Part shown: piece after piece, positions 44,387 through 52,862 of the stretch | How positions within the stretch are numbered: the first letter of the stretch is position 1 | Layout of the letters: each line of letters opens with the position of its first letter | NCBI GenBank assembly: GCA_008636105.1 | Contig: VSDH01000005.1 | Location: 1-64,000 of the forward strand | Origin: Candidatus Scalindua sediminis | Lineage (GTDB): Bacteria > Planctomycetota > Brocadiia > Brocadiales > Scalinduaceae | DNA: 64,000 nucleotides | Reading direction: 5' to 3' | Program-made: the position numbers and the translations under genes | The notes under the pieces: model-generated | What the model was told of the DNA's origin: nothing | The model's input: only the letters and a program-made list of their open reading frames with translations | Databases searched by the model: none

Positions 44387-45343
44387 ATGAACGAACATGG
44401 CAGACAAATGACTATAGAAACTGATTCTGATAGCCCTCGAATTATGGTTGTTGATGATGAAGAAAAAGTCTTGACACCCATAAAAGTTGCCTTAGAGCAT
44501 ATTGGATATGAAGTAATTACCTTTTTAGATGCACAAAATGCGCTAGATGAATTAAAGAATGAAATTTACGATTTGATTATTACCGACCTAAAGATGCCTA
44601 AAATTCCAGGGATTAAATTTATTAAAGAGGCAAAGAAAATCTCCCCTAACTCCGATTTGATTGTTATGACAGGTTTTCCGTCTGTAGAAACTGCCGTGAA
44701 GTGTATGAAACTTGGGGCTGCTGATTATATAACAAAGCCGTTTGATATGGAATATTTTAATCTTATAGTTAAAAAAGCATTTTACAAAAGGACTCTTGAG
44801 AAACGTGCTGCTGAACGTGAGTACTATGAGCATATCTCGCATGTTGATGGTCTTACAGGATTGTATAATCACAATTTTTTCCACAACTTAATGGATGGTG
44901 AGATTTCAAGGGCTGCAAGATATAAACATAGTTTTTCATTATTGATGATTGATATTGATGATTTTAAAAGAATTAACGATACGTATGGTCATCAAGTAGG
45001 AAACAGAGTATTAAAAGAATTGGCATCATTGCTTAACTCTTTTGTCAGAAAGAATGATTCTGTTGCACGTTATGGAGGTGAAGAATTTGCCATAATCTTC
45101 TCGGAAACTGCTAAGGAGCATGGCAGTATATTCGGAAATAGGATTGTTAATGGTATTTCTTCCGCGAAAATCAAAGAAATTTCTCAAGATGACAGGTTAA
45201 CCATAAGTGCAGGACTTGCTGGATATCCTGATGATGCTACTACGCAGGAGGTTTTGGTTAAGAAAGCGGATGAAGCCCTTTATCAGGCAAAGAAGATGGG
45301 TAAAAACACCTTATGTGTATATGGGAAACAGAACCCCTGTTAA
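44387..45343 (+). CDS. Response regulator with GGDEF (diguanylate cyclase) domain
   Basis: 318 residues: receiver (phospho-acceptor D in LIITDLKMPK; ADYITKPF) followed by a GGDEF domain with the active motif RYGGEEF and an intact I-site RKND five residues upstream, so it should make c-di-GMP under product inhibition. GGGAG lies 7 nt before the ATG. Layout like WspR/PleD types with a single receiver. Confidence 0.94.
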   Translation: MNEHGRQMTIETDSDSPRIMVVDDEEKVLTPIKVALEHIGYEVITFLDAQNALDELKNEIYDLIITDLKMPKIPGIKFIKEAKKISPNSDLIVMTGFPSVETAVKCMKLGAADYITKPFDMEYFNLIVKKAFYKRTLEKRAAEREYYEHISHVDGLTGLYNHNFFHNLMDGEISRAARYKHSFSLLMIDIDDFKRINDTYGHQVGNRVLKELASLLNSFVRKNDSVARYGGEEFAIIFSETAKEHGSIFGNRIVNGISSAKIKEISQDDRLTISAGLAGYPDDATTQEVLVKKADEALYQAKKMGKNTLCVYGKQNPC

Positions 45344-45384
45344 AGGAGATTGGGAAAAAATCGTTAAAGATTTCTGCTTTTTAA

Positions 45385-45456
45385 AAATTAGGTCCTACGA
45401 AAGAGGATAAAGCCGTTTTTCTACTTAATGAAGTTGAAGAAAACATTTGCAGGGAA
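45385..45456 (+). pseudogene. In-frame vestige of the CinA linker upstream of pncC
   Basis: 24 sense codons open in the pncC frame but before any start codon. They read KLGPTKEDKAVFLL, then VEENICREL, which is the linker that normally joins the CinA N-terminal (MoCF-like) domain to its deamidase domain. The N-terminal domain itself is gone; a TAA at 45382-45384 closes the frame. Confidence 0.6.
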
Positions 45457-45468
45457 TTGGGAGTATTT

Positions 45469-45972
45469 GTGTTTAGTAAGAATGAAGAGAAGCTTGAAGA
45501 TGTTGTTTCAAGACTTTTAAAAAAACTAGGTAGAACGCTTGCTGTTGCGGAGTCTTGTACTGGGGGGTTAGTTTCAAATTTATTGACAAACGTCCAGGGA
45601 AGCTCAGAATTCTTTTTAGAAGGGATTGTTTCTTATAGCAATCAGGCAAAGAAGGATTTACTAAATGTTTCAGAAAAACTCATTGAGGAACATGGTTCGG
45701 TTAGTGCTGAAGTTGCAAAGGCTATGGCTTCCGGTGTAAAAGAACGTGCACAGGCAGATATAGGTTTATCTGTTACCGGGGTTGCTGGCCCGGCGGGAAT
45801 TGACAAAGAAAAACCTGTAGGATTAGTTTATGTTGCAATGGTGATAAATGGCGATATGGAATGCAAAGAATATCGATTTTTCGGTTCAAGAATAGGTATA
45901 AAAAAATGCGCTGCCGATGCAGCCTTGGATATGCTGAGGCTGGGATTGTCTAAAAAAACAACAAAATATTGA
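45469..45972 (+). CDS. pncC: CinA C-terminal domain protein / nicotinamide-nucleotide amidohydrolase
   Basis: About 167 residues from GTG 45469 (GGGAG 5 nt upstream); TTG 45457 is an alternative. Motifs: TLAVAESCTGGLVSNLLTNV, GSSEFFLEGIVSYSN, GSVSAEVAKAMA, SVTGVAGPAGI. PncC deamidates NMN to nicotinate mononucleotide in pyridine nucleotide recycling. The gene looks derived from a full-length cinA by loss of the N-terminal domain. Confidence 0.9.
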   Translation: MFSKNEEKLEDVVSRLLKKLGRTLAVAESCTGGLVSNLLTNVQGSSEFFLEGIVSYSNQAKKDLLNVSEKLIEEHGSVSAEVAKAMASGVKERAQADIGLSVTGVAGPAGIDKEKPVGLVYVAMVINGDMECKEYRFFGSRIGIKKCAADAALDMLRLGLSKKTTKY

Positions 45973-46283
45973 AAGGATGCTAAATGGGCTTATTTCCCCT
46001 ATACGTTCAATTTTCTTCCTTTTGCCCTCCTTCTCTTAATTATTGCCCTTCCTCCTTTTGTCCTCATTCTTGCACGAAAACCGCACATTCTGGCTCGTTT
46101 GATAGAACTTTTTCTAATCTTCTTTTTCATAATTTTTCCCTTTTTTTGCGAATTAAATTATTGTAATATATTTAAGATTTGCGTTGCAAATATGGCTTAT
46201 AATATAAAAGTGATAAATATTTGTCAAGGAACATAAATGCCGTGACCTTTAAAATATCTACTTAAAAAAGTCGTAAAATCGTA

Positions 46284-46312
46284 TTGACATAAGTACTTAG
46301 ACTTGTTAGCAT
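46284..46312 (+). promoter_or_regulatory. Sigma-70-type promoter of the HU/IHF gene
   Basis: Perfect TTGACA (46284-46289), 17-bp spacer, TAGCAT (46307-46312); start point near 46319, giving a leader of about 60 nt. The rest of the 45973-46381 gap is AT-rich with a pyrimidine-rich tract and no gene. Confidence 0.55.
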
Positions 46313-46381
46313 GTTGGCGGAGTTTTATATAAATTAGATAATAAAGGTAATGGAGGCTTCAAAAAAAAGGGGGAAAGATAA

Positions 46382-46717
46382 ATGCAAACTACTACGAAGA
46401 GAGATTTGTGTGAGAAGATAGTAAGAAATACTAATAGCTCACAACTGGTAGTCAAAGAAACGGTTCAGATGTTTTTAGACAGGATTGTTCAGGAATTATC
46501 ACAAGGAAATCGAATAGAATTGAGGGATTTTGGTGTTTTCGAGGTTAAGCAAAGAGCTGCAAGAAAAGCAAGGAATCCTCGCACAGGGGAAGAAGCTTTT
46601 GTGCCAGCCAAAAATGTTGTTGTTTTTAAAGTGGGAAAATTAATGAAAGAAAAGGTAAACGACTCTCAGATAATGAGTAAATCCCCGGGTTCAGAAAACC
46701 CCACTACCGCCGAATAA
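46382..46717 (+). CDS. HU/IHF-family DNA-binding protein
   Basis: 111 residues: the normal 90-residue fold plus a flexible Ser/Pro-rich tail. RIELRDFGVFEVKQRAARKA and RNPRTGEEAFVPAKNVVVFK contain the beta-arm with the DNA-intercalating proline region. KRDLCEKIVRNT at the start resembles IHF subunits. AGGGGG lies 8 nt before the ATG. Nucleoid organisation; could serve sigma-54 promoters that need DNA bending. Confidence 0.94.
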   Translation: MQTTTKRDLCEKIVRNTNSSQLVVKETVQMFLDRIVQELSQGNRIELRDFGVFEVKQRAARKARNPRTGEEAFVPAKNVVVFKVGKLMKEKVNDSQIMSKSPGSENPTTAE

Positions 46718-46876
46718 ATTTTAAGAATACTTACTCAGTTTTTTTAATGTCACTCATCGTAGTATTTGAAGGATTCCAAAAGGCAGATATACTTCAAAAA
46801 TCCATTCTATCATATACATTCAATCCCAATTAAACCAAGCGCAATATAATCACACTTAGTCATATACAGATAAGAT

Positions 46877-48046
46877 TTGAAAGAAATCATCATTAATTAT
46901 ATTGAAAGTCAGGAAGAAGAAATAGTGCGTCTGGCAACTGAACTCATAGGGGCAAATACCGTAAACCCACCTGGCAATGAATGCCTGGCTGTAAATGTGG
47001 TAGAAAAGTATTTTAAGACACATGGTATTCAATATGATATTTTTGAAAAGATTAAAGGGAGAACAAATATAGTAGGCTATATAGGAAGTGGAAATCCGAT
47101 ACTGCTTGTTGCTTGTCATCTAGACGTAGTTCCACCGGGTGATGGATGGAATACAGACCCTTTTAAGTCGGTGGTGAAGAATGGACGAATTTACGGACGG
47201 GGTGCGAGCGATAATAAGGGACAGATGGCTTCCATGTTGGTGCTAGCCAGATTTTTAAAAGAAAACGAATCAAAGCTTAGCGGTAGTTTTTTATTAGTCG
47301 GTGCTGCTGATGAAGAAAAAGGTTCAAGCTTAGGGATGAAATACTTACTTGATGAGTGTAAGGTAACCGCAGATTTTGCAATTATTCCAGATGTTGCACA
47401 TAATATGCGAATGATAGATGTTGGAGAAAAAGGTGCTTTATTTTTGAATATAACATCGCATGGTAAACAAGCTCATGGCTCAACACCGGAAAAAGGCACT
47501 AATGCTATATGGGATATGATAGAGTTGCTAAACCAGCTAAAGAATATAAAGTTTAAGTGTTTATCTCACGAATTATTTACTCCGCCTACTTTAAATTTGG
47601 GTACTATCTCTGGTGGTGTAGCGACAAATATTGTTGCTGCTAAATGCGAAGCAAGGCTTGATATTCGTTATTTGCCCGGTGAAACAAAAGAAGAAGTATT
47701 AAACAACATCAAAGAGATGATGGCCTCAATAAGAAAACATAATCCAACTGCAAATTATGAAATTACTATTGATTCGGATTTACCACCCTCTCAGGCACCC
47801 GTAGATAACCCTTTGCTCAACTTAATTGCAATGCATACAGAGTCTATTCTTGGTCTGAAGCCAAAAACTATGGGGCTATCAGGTTCGACGGTGACCAAAC
47901 AATTAATAGAAAAAGATATTATGGCAGTTGGTTTTGGCCCTGGTGATGAAGAGCAAGCTCATATTGCAAACGAATCCATAGAGATAAAAGAGCTAATAGA
48001 TTTTGGGAAGATCATGGGTCTAATTACATTCGATTTGCTTAAATAA
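46877..48046 (+). CDS. M20-family metallopeptidase (ArgE/DapE/ACY1 type)
   Basis: 389 residues from TTG 46877, chosen because homology (KEIIINYIESQEEEIVRLATELI) begins there. Metal-site motifs: LLVACHLDVVPPGDGW, YGRGASDNKGQMAS, GAADEEKGSSLG, and HIANESI near the end. The dimerisation domain has GKQAHGSTPEKGTNA. The substrate (succinyl-diaminopimelate, acetyl-ornithine or a dipeptide) cannot be fixed from sequence alone. Confidence 0.92.
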   Translation: MKEIIINYIESQEEEIVRLATELIGANTVNPPGNECLAVNVVEKYFKTHGIQYDIFEKIKGRTNIVGYIGSGNPILLVACHLDVVPPGDGWNTDPFKSVVKNGRIYGRGASDNKGQMASMLVLARFLKENESKLSGSFLLVGAADEEKGSSLGMKYLLDECKVTADFAIIPDVAHNMRMIDVGEKGALFLNITSHGKQAHGSTPEKGTNAIWDMIELLNQLKNIKFKCLSHELFTPPTLNLGTISGGVATNIVAAKCEARLDIRYLPGETKEEVLNNIKEMMASIRKHNPTANYEITIDSDLPPSQAPVDNPLLNLIAMHTESILGLKPKTMGLSGSTVTKQLIEKDIMAVGFGPGDEEQAHIANESIEIKELIDFGKIMGLITFDLLK

Positions 48047-48047
48047 G

Positions 48048-48157
48048 TTTACCCCGTAGGAATGTCTCGTGCGGAACATGGGGATGATAAATTAGATAAC
48101 TTCAGCCCCGCCTTCCTTAGTACTTGTACGACGGACAGGCTTTTCGCACGGAGTTAA
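48048..48157. repeat. R2 element, first of a close pair
   Basis: GTTTACCCCGTAGGAATG...TTTTCGCACGGAGTTAA. Its interior CAGCCCCGCCTTCC and TAGTACTTGTACG is nearly identical to the copy at 48341-48452. Further CCCGCCCGAATG and GGGGTTTAC repeats run on to 48230. Confidence 0.8.
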
Positions 48158-48340
48158 TGTGCAGTGCACCCGCCCGAATGTACCGTCCGATACAGGTGGA
48201 AATTTCCATCGGGGTTTACTCCAAATTTTTTAAAATAAGAGTAAAAATCATCTTGACTTTGTGATTCTTTGGGATATATAATCCAAAAAAATTGAGCGGA
48301 TCGGATTGCTAAAGTAGGTCTTAAAGATATAGATAATCTC

Positions 48341-48452
48341 TTTACCCCGTAGGAATGCCCCGTACGGGGGCATGGGGATGATAAAATTAAATAACTTCAG
48401 CCCCGCCTTCCATAGTACTTGTACGGCGGACAGGCCTTTCGCACGGGGTTTA
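48341..48452. repeat. R2 element, best-preserved copy
   Basis: 112 bp. Ends TTTACCCCGTAGGAATGCCC and GGCCTTTCGCACGGGGTTTA; interior hairpins CCCCGTACGGGGGC and GTACTTGTAC. Together with 48048-48157 it forms a near-duplicate pair about 180 bp apart. Confidence 0.82.
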
Positions 48453-48480
48453 CTTTTGTTTTATAAAGGTCATATAAATC

Positions 48481-48687
48481 ATGTGGTTTAAAAGAAAGAG
48501 ACGAGGAATGGTTTCTAATTTTAATATAGCTGTTAATGGAAACCATAGGAAGATGGAAAAATTAGCCTTAATCAAGGAGAGATATAGAAAACTGATATTA
48601 GAACCTAGAAAAGAGATAGAATCTGAGATAGAACGGGATTTAAAAGAAGAAGAAAATTTTGATGATTCATATAATGCCTTTCCTTAA
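48481..48687 (+). CDS. Small basic/acidic hypothetical protein
   Basis: 68 residues: a very basic N-terminus (MWFKRKRRG) and a helical, charged C-terminal half (EIESEIERDLKEEENFD). Not recognised. No ideal Shine-Dalgarno (AAAGG 13 nt upstream). Could be a real small protein; support is weak. Confidence 0.35.
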   Translation: MWFKRKRRGMVSNFNIAVNGNHRKMEKLALIKERYRKLILEPRKEIESEIERDLKEEENFDDSYNAFP

Positions 48688-48936
48688 AGAAGAAAGATAG
48701 TCATAGTTCGCTATTTCCGAGTTATACAACCTTTTTAAACATTCCGAATTAAAACATTTTTAAATAACATTCCCAGGGTAATAGCAAAGTCTTTGTAATC
48801 TCCACTTCTTTTTTCTTGAAAAAACCTATCCAATTTTATATCTTAGCATTTCAACACCTTTCAGTCACCAACTTATGACTGTTATCCTTTGTAAAAAGAC
48901 TATAAAGACCTGGGTTTTGGTATCTTAAAACATATT

Positions 48937-49015
48937 CGGGGCGTAGCGCAGCTTGGTTTAGCGCGCCTGCCTTGGGAGCAGGAGGTCGCTGGTTCGAATC
49001 CAGTCGCCCCGACCA
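48937..49015 (+). tRNA. tRNA-Pro (TGG)
   Basis: 79 nt with encoded CCA. Acceptor CGGGGCG/CGCCCCG, anticodon TGG at 48973-48975, T arm CTGGTTCGAATCCAG. Confidence 0.92.
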
Positions 49016-49024
49016 TTTTTTTAT

Positions 49025-49084
49025 GTGGTGTAGTTTGTTTAGGCGCGTCCGCCAATAGGCTAGGCGGATCGCCCCGACCATTTT
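49025..49084 (+). pseudogene. Degenerate tRNA-Pro copy
   Basis: Directly behind tRNA-Pro. It keeps a GTAG...TTTGTTTAGGCGCG D-arm trace and an exact TCGCCCCGACCATTTT 3' end (also found at 49005-49020), with the anticodon and T arms replaced by a short GTCCGCC...GGCGGAT hairpin. The repeated 3' end resembles an attachment-site duplication. Confidence 0.6.
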
Positions 49085-49109
49085 CAATTGTAGATAAAAA
49101 GATATGTAT

Positions 49110-49184
49110 GCGCCAGTAGCTCAGCCTGGATAGAGCATCGGATTTCTAATCCGACGGCCGGGGGTTCGAATCCCTCCTGGCGTA
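49110..49184 (+). tRNA. tRNA-Arg (TCT)
   Basis: 75 nt, CCA not encoded. Acceptor GCGCCAG/CTGGCGT (G-U first pair), anticodon loop TTTCTAA with anticodon TCT at 49145-49147, T loop GGTTCGAATCC. Confidence 0.9.
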
Positions 49185-49203
49185 CGTTGTTAATTCATAA
49201 TAT

Positions 49204-49278
49204 GGTGGGCGTAGCTCAGTTGGTTAGAGCATCAGACTGTGGCTCTGAGGGTCGGGGGTTCGAATCCCCTCGCTCACC
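49204..49278 (+). tRNA. tRNA-His (GTG), overlapped by the integrase 3' end
   Basis: 75 nt including the extra G at position -1 (49204) paired with C73, as expected for tRNA-His. Anticodon GTG at 49239-49241. CCA is not encoded. The integrase reading frame on the opposite strand runs into it to 49216, marking the tRNA 3' end as the attachment site. Confidence 0.92.
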
Positions 49279-50379
49279 CTTTATATTTAAGGGTTTACGA
49301 TAAGCGGTATGTAGTTCAGGTGTGAATTGTGAAGTAAATTGTGAAGTAAAATCTTCCTTTTCAGTGTTTTTTAACACATCATCAAGTACATTTACAGCCT
49401 TCATCTTGTGTTTAGGTGCTAGATGGCTGTACCGAAGCGTCTGAGCAATTGACTTATGTCCTAACAACTCTTTAACAGTAGTTATATCTACACCTGCCAT
49501 TACTAGCTGTGAAGCTGCTGTGTGCCTTAGTGTATGGAAGGTTGCGTTGTGAATTTCTGCCTTTCTTAATGCCGTCTTAAAACTACGTTTGACCTCTTTG
49601 TATGGATTCCCGTCTTTATCAGTAAAAACATAGACACTTTCAATACTATGTGGCATTTCATCAAGCAAATTTTTTAGCGTGTTATTAATCGGAATTTCCC
49701 GACCTTCACCACTTTTGGTGTCAACTAGTGAAATGTATCCATGCCTTAAATCCACCTGTTCCCATTTTAGACTTAAAATCTCACCTCTGCGCATACCCGT
49801 GTTTAATGCCGTAATGACGATGGGTTTTAGGTGCTTAGAACAACAATCTATCAGCCTTTGACACTCTTCTACATCCAAAAATCTAAGTCTTTTGTTGTTC
49901 TCTTTCTTAAACTTTACCTTACGCACCTGTTTTAGGTCTGCTTCGCTTGCCATTTCCCAATCAACGCCTTTTGTTATCATGTGTTTCAGGCAAGCCATCA
50001 TACGATTTGTTGTAGCAGGCTTGTGGGTTTTCAAATGCTTGGTTTGATATTTCTCAATAATCAAGGTGTCTAACTCCCGTATATCCAGATTTCCGAACTT
50101 TTCCACTAATTGCCGTATGATAGTTTTCTTGGTTCTATATCCCTTTTGCTGTTCAGCCCATGTGTTATATTCTTTTGCCAACTCTGCAAACTTGAAGTTA
50201 ATCCTCTTTGTATCTGGCAATTTCCCCTCTTCGACCTCTTTTCTAACACATGACAATTTATATTCCGCTTCCTTTTGCGACGTTTTACCTGTACTCTCAC
50301 GTTGCATCTTGCCGTTATTGTCTTTGTAGCACATCCAGTAAACATTACCACGCCTGTACAATCCCTTAGTTTTCCTCAT
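49216..50379 (-). CDS. int: Tyrosine recombinase / phage integrase
   Basis: About 387 residues from ATG 50377-50379 (GGGGGTGAG upstream); an ATG seven codons earlier overlaps the excisionase gene. N-terminal AP2-like arm-binding segment (KGLYRRGNVYWMCYKDNNGK), SAM-like core-binding domain, and catalytic domain with R (NTGMRRGEIL), HxLR (FHTLRHTAAS), and LLGHKSIAQTLRYSHL with the nucleophile tyrosine. The last 20 residues are encoded inside tRNA-His in antisense, so the gene abuts its own attachment site. Confidence 0.94.
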   Translation of the reverse strand: MRKTKGLYRRGNVYWMCYKDNNGKMQRESTGKTSQKEAEYKLSCVRKEVEEGKLPDTKRINFKFAELAKEYNTWAEQQKGYRTKKTIIRQLVEKFGNLDIRELDTLIIEKYQTKHLKTHKPATTNRMMACLKHMITKGVDWEMASEADLKQVRKVKFKKENNKRLRFLDVEECQRLIDCCSKHLKPIVITALNTGMRRGEILSLKWEQVDLRHGYISLVDTKSGEGREIPINNTLKNLLDEMPHSIESVYVFTDKDGNPYKEVKRSFKTALRKAEIHNATFHTLRHTAASQLVMAGVDITTVKELLGHKSIAQTLRYSHLAPKHKMKAVNVLDDVLKNTEKEDFTSQFTSQFTPELHTAYRKPLNIKGERGDSNPRPSEPQSDALTN

Positions 50380-50386
50380 TTTTTTC

Positions 50387-50695
50387 TCACCCCCTTCCAT
50401 TATGATTAAGGTTATAAATACTCAAATCAGGATGGTAAGGATTTTGTAACCACAAGTCAATGTGTTTCCTCCTGAATCTCAGGAAATTACCACTCTTTAG
50501 AAATGGGATTGACCTATTATGAACCTTATCATAAATAGTTGATTTTTTCGCTTTGAGATAATCTGCTACCTCTTCAACTGTCATTAACTCGTTACGTTTA
50601 GAATCGTGAGAGTTTTTAAGTAAAGGTTTAAGCCTTTCAACCACCTTCTCAACAATATCATTTATTAATTGCGAATCATCAATTTCAATCTTCAT
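50387..50695 (-). CDS. Excisionase-like helix-turn-helix DNA-binding protein
   Basis: 102 residues. ELMTVEEVADYLKAKKSTIYDKVHNRSIPFLKSGNFLRFRRKHIDLWL is the HTH_17 (excisionase/MerR-like) domain at residues 38-85. It lies directly upstream of the integrase on the same strand, the usual xis-int arrangement, and should direct excision and control int. Confidence 0.88.
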   Translation of the reverse strand: MKIEIDDSQLINDIVEKVVERLKPLLKNSHDSKRNELMTVEEVADYLKAKKSTIYDKVHNRSIPFLKSGNFLRFRRKHIDLWLQNPYHPDLSIYNLNHNGRG

Positions 50696-51046
50696 ACTAG
50701 TTTAACCACAGGATTTTTCTAAAGAATACAGTCCAGCTGCCGATAATTTCAAGAATACATGTTTTATTTAAATAGCTGACATTTGAGGAACCCAATAATT
50801 CAGGAATCTGATTCCCTTATAGTGGGGCAAAAAAATTTTAAGCAATACTATTCATAACCAAGTAGTTTATTTATTAGACAGAATACCTATAAGATATGAA
50901 TAACAAGAATTACACTGTAATTTGTATCTACTTACATATTAGCTTGTTGTAAGTTCTCTAAGGTTAGTAAAACACAATGGCATAGCATTTGCCACATTCA
51001 TAATAGTGGATGATTTTTTATTTTGAGAATATAGAAAGGTACAAAA
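50696..51046. other. Noncoding 351-bp AT-rich gap
   Basis: I see no gene, strong repeat or tRNA fragment. It separates the divergent xis-int pair from a small plus-strand gene and presumably holds phage regulatory sites. Confidence 0.5.
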
Positions 51047-51196
51047 ATGATTGAAGAAAAAGAAATATCTGCGTCTTGTGCTGTAACTATTAAGAAACGC
51101 ATTAAGTATCTGGAGGATAACGACCCTGGCAATGTAATCCTTGAGCTGCTTAAATACCAGATTTCAGAACACGTTTCACAAGAAAGTAATACTTAA
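51047..51196 (+). CDS. Small hypothetical protein, 49 residues, in the prophage remnant
   Basis: ATG 51047 with AAAGG 7 nt upstream, stop TAA 51194-51196. Begins MIEEKEISASCAVTIKKRIK and is predicted mainly helical. Divergent from xis-int, followed by a terminator at 51282. Function unknown. Confidence 0.5.
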   Translation: MIEEKEISASCAVTIKKRIKYLEDNDPGNVILELLKYQISEHVSQESNT

Positions 51197-51281
51197 ATTA
51201 GGTCTCACCTGATTTTATACTTTACAAACCCCAAATCTTTTTTATACAATTACACCACGAATAATGTTTCATTTTTTACCG

Positions 51282-51317
51282 CCCTGTGGCTACTCCCATA
51301 GCCATAGGGTTTTTTTA
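51282..51317 (+). terminator. Rho-independent terminator
   Basis: 11-bp stem CCCTGTGGCTA / TAGCCATAGGG with a 6-nt loop, one mismatch, followed by seven T. Ends the transcript of the 49-residue gene. Confidence 0.85.
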
Positions 51318-51320
51318 TTC

Positions 51321-51680
51321 TTAAAATTCCTGATACCTAGATGTGTCGCCAAATTCCAAATCGTACAATTTACCCGCCCGCAATATGCCATCGTGGTCGA
51401 AAAACCTGTTTGCTGCTTTGGGCTGAAATGTTTTCCTGTCTATCGGCTTTCGATTGTAATATTTGCGCCTGATATGGTTCAGTATGCAAAGACAATCCGC
51501 AAAATCAGGTGATTTTAATCCTCGCTTCCTCATGCTCTCCTTGCTCTCAATCTTAATCTGCCCCTTGCTTGTATAGGAATATCGTATCGTAGGTAATTGA
51601 GCCACTAACTTGCCTTCTAAAATCTGTAAGTGTGAGCCCCGTAAATCCTCCCGCCCAAAGAAAAACCTTACTTCCATCAA
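51321..51680 (-). pseudogene. Phage terminase large subunit, C-terminal nuclease fragment
   Basis: 119 residues. KIESKESMRKRGLKSPDFAD is the hallmark end of the terminase large subunit nuclease domain, with the last catalytic aspartate in SPDFAD. The ATPase domain and most of the nuclease domain are missing, and the upstream region holds another gene on the other strand, so this is a truncated remnant. Confidence 0.8.
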
Positions 51681-51686
51681 ATCTCA

Positions 51687-51923
51687 ATGGATTGCTTAGA
51701 GAAATTAGTTGACTGCATAGGAAGACTTAACAAAGGTGAGATAGATGCCGATACCTCTTGTCAAATAGAGAAGCAAATTCTTACCGATGAAATTCAAGAC
51801 ACAGAGCTTCTTAACTTCGCCATAGAGAACATCAGCGAATTGTTTGGGTATATTGCTCAAGGAAATTTAAACATCAGGATTCATAGGGATATTACTGGAG
51901 ATGTGGTCTGGGGTAGGTTTTAA
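51687..51923 (+). CDS. Hypothetical protein, 78 residues
   Basis: Acidic, predicted helical (CLEKLVDCIGRLNKGEIDAD; ISELFGYIAQGNLN). Not recognised. Weak start region without a clear Shine-Dalgarno. In accessory DNA next to the terminase fragment. Confidence 0.45.
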   Translation: MDCLEKLVDCIGRLNKGEIDADTSCQIEKQILTDEIQDTELLNFAIENISELFGYIAQGNLNIRIHRDITGDVVWGRF

Positions 51924-51935
51924 GACATAAGCGTA

Positions 51936-52316
51936 CTACCTAATGTCATATTCTTCATCTTCCACAATCATTTTATAAGCTGTGTATGTTTTACCTTTAA
52001 AACCAAAATTACGCCCCAAAATAATTGCAGTAGGCCTATAAGCATACTGGTATCCATAACAACTACATTCCACTTGTGTACCATCCGTAAAATAGATAAC
52101 TCTGCCATAATTACACCCTTCAAAACCATCTTCCTTTTGCTCATCTGTGTCTTTCCAACCCTCAATTGTCTTACTATCTATAATTGTCCAACCAATATTG
52201 TTCTCTAGTATACTCTCACAATCAGAAGCTGAAACATTAGAAATGCATACCGTTAATAAAAATACAGCACTTATTAGAAATACTCCAATATATTTAACAA
52301 CATTAACTTTTGCCAT
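51936..52316 (-). CDS. Secreted cysteine-containing hypothetical protein
   Basis: 126 residues. A signal peptide (KYIGVFLISAVFLLTVCISNVSA) is followed by a small domain with four cysteines (DCESIL, GCNYG, ECSCYG), which may form two disulfides. Not recognised. AGAGGGG lies close upstream of the ATG. Isolated in an accessory region. Confidence 0.6.
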   Translation of the reverse strand: MAKVNVVKYIGVFLISAVFLLTVCISNVSASDCESILENNIGWTIIDSKTIEGWKDTDEQKEDGFEGCNYGRVIYFTDGTQVECSCYGYQYAYRPTAIILGRNFGFKGKTYTAYKMIVEDEEYDIR

Positions 52317-52362
52317 AATCCCCTCTTTCTTTCCCTTGCCATTTTACATTTCCTGAAAGGAA

Positions 52363-52830
52363 TCACACAAGATAAACCATATCATATTCTTTATTGATAT
52401 TTCTAAGCCTCCTTATAAGGACTCGTACTATATTTAGATAAATTATCTTAGCTATACGGTCGTTCTTTTTAAAAATGATATCTAAGTCAATATTTGCTAT
52501 CTTTACAAGTTCGCCTGGTTGAGTTGCAATTATTGAAGCTGATGATGGTTTTGAGTCAATAAGAGAATATTCACCAAAGAAGCCACCCACTTTCTTTGTG
52601 GCTAATTTTACTGTTTCGAGTCTTTTACTTTGTTTAGGAAGCAAAACTTCCGCCTGTCCTTTGGTTATTATATAGAGCTCTGAAACAATTTGACCTTCTT
52701 TTATCAAAGTATCTGTTTCCTTGAACTCTACTTTTTGACAGTAGCTATAAAGTTTTTTTAAATCGTCTATTGTAAGTCCGTTAAACAATTCCGAGTTTGA
52801 TAAAATATGTAACGTTTTGTTTTCAGGCAT
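52363..52830 (-). CDS. Cyclic nucleotide-binding domain protein
   Basis: 155 residues consisting of one CNB (CAP-effector) fold: LFNGLTIDDLKKLYSYCQ, LIKEGQIVSELYIITKGQAEV, and GGFFGEYSLIDSKPSSASIIA. It has no DNA-binding or catalytic domain. The phosphate-binding cassette GEYSL...SSASI lacks the arginine typical of tight cAMP binding. It follows the 285-residue membrane protein gene on the same strand and may regulate it. Confidence 0.85.
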   Translation of the reverse strand: MPENKTLHILSNSELFNGLTIDDLKKLYSYCQKVEFKETDTLIKEGQIVSELYIITKGQAEVLLPKQSKRLETVKLATKKVGGFFGEYSLIDSKPSSASIIATQPGELVKIANIDLDIIFKKNDRIAKIIYLNIVRVLIRRLRNINKEYDMVYLV

Positions 52831-52862
52831 ATTTCATTCCCTCTTAGAATCCTCTCTTTCTT

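Noticed and set aside
45984-46166. 60-codon frame after pncC
   Set aside because: Low-complexity pyrimidine-rich translation (Pro/Ser/Phe/Cys) without Shine-Dalgarno.
51936-52316. Secreted four-cysteine protein as a possible toxin or immunity factor
   Set aside because: Signal peptide and cysteines alone do not support this; left as hypothetical.
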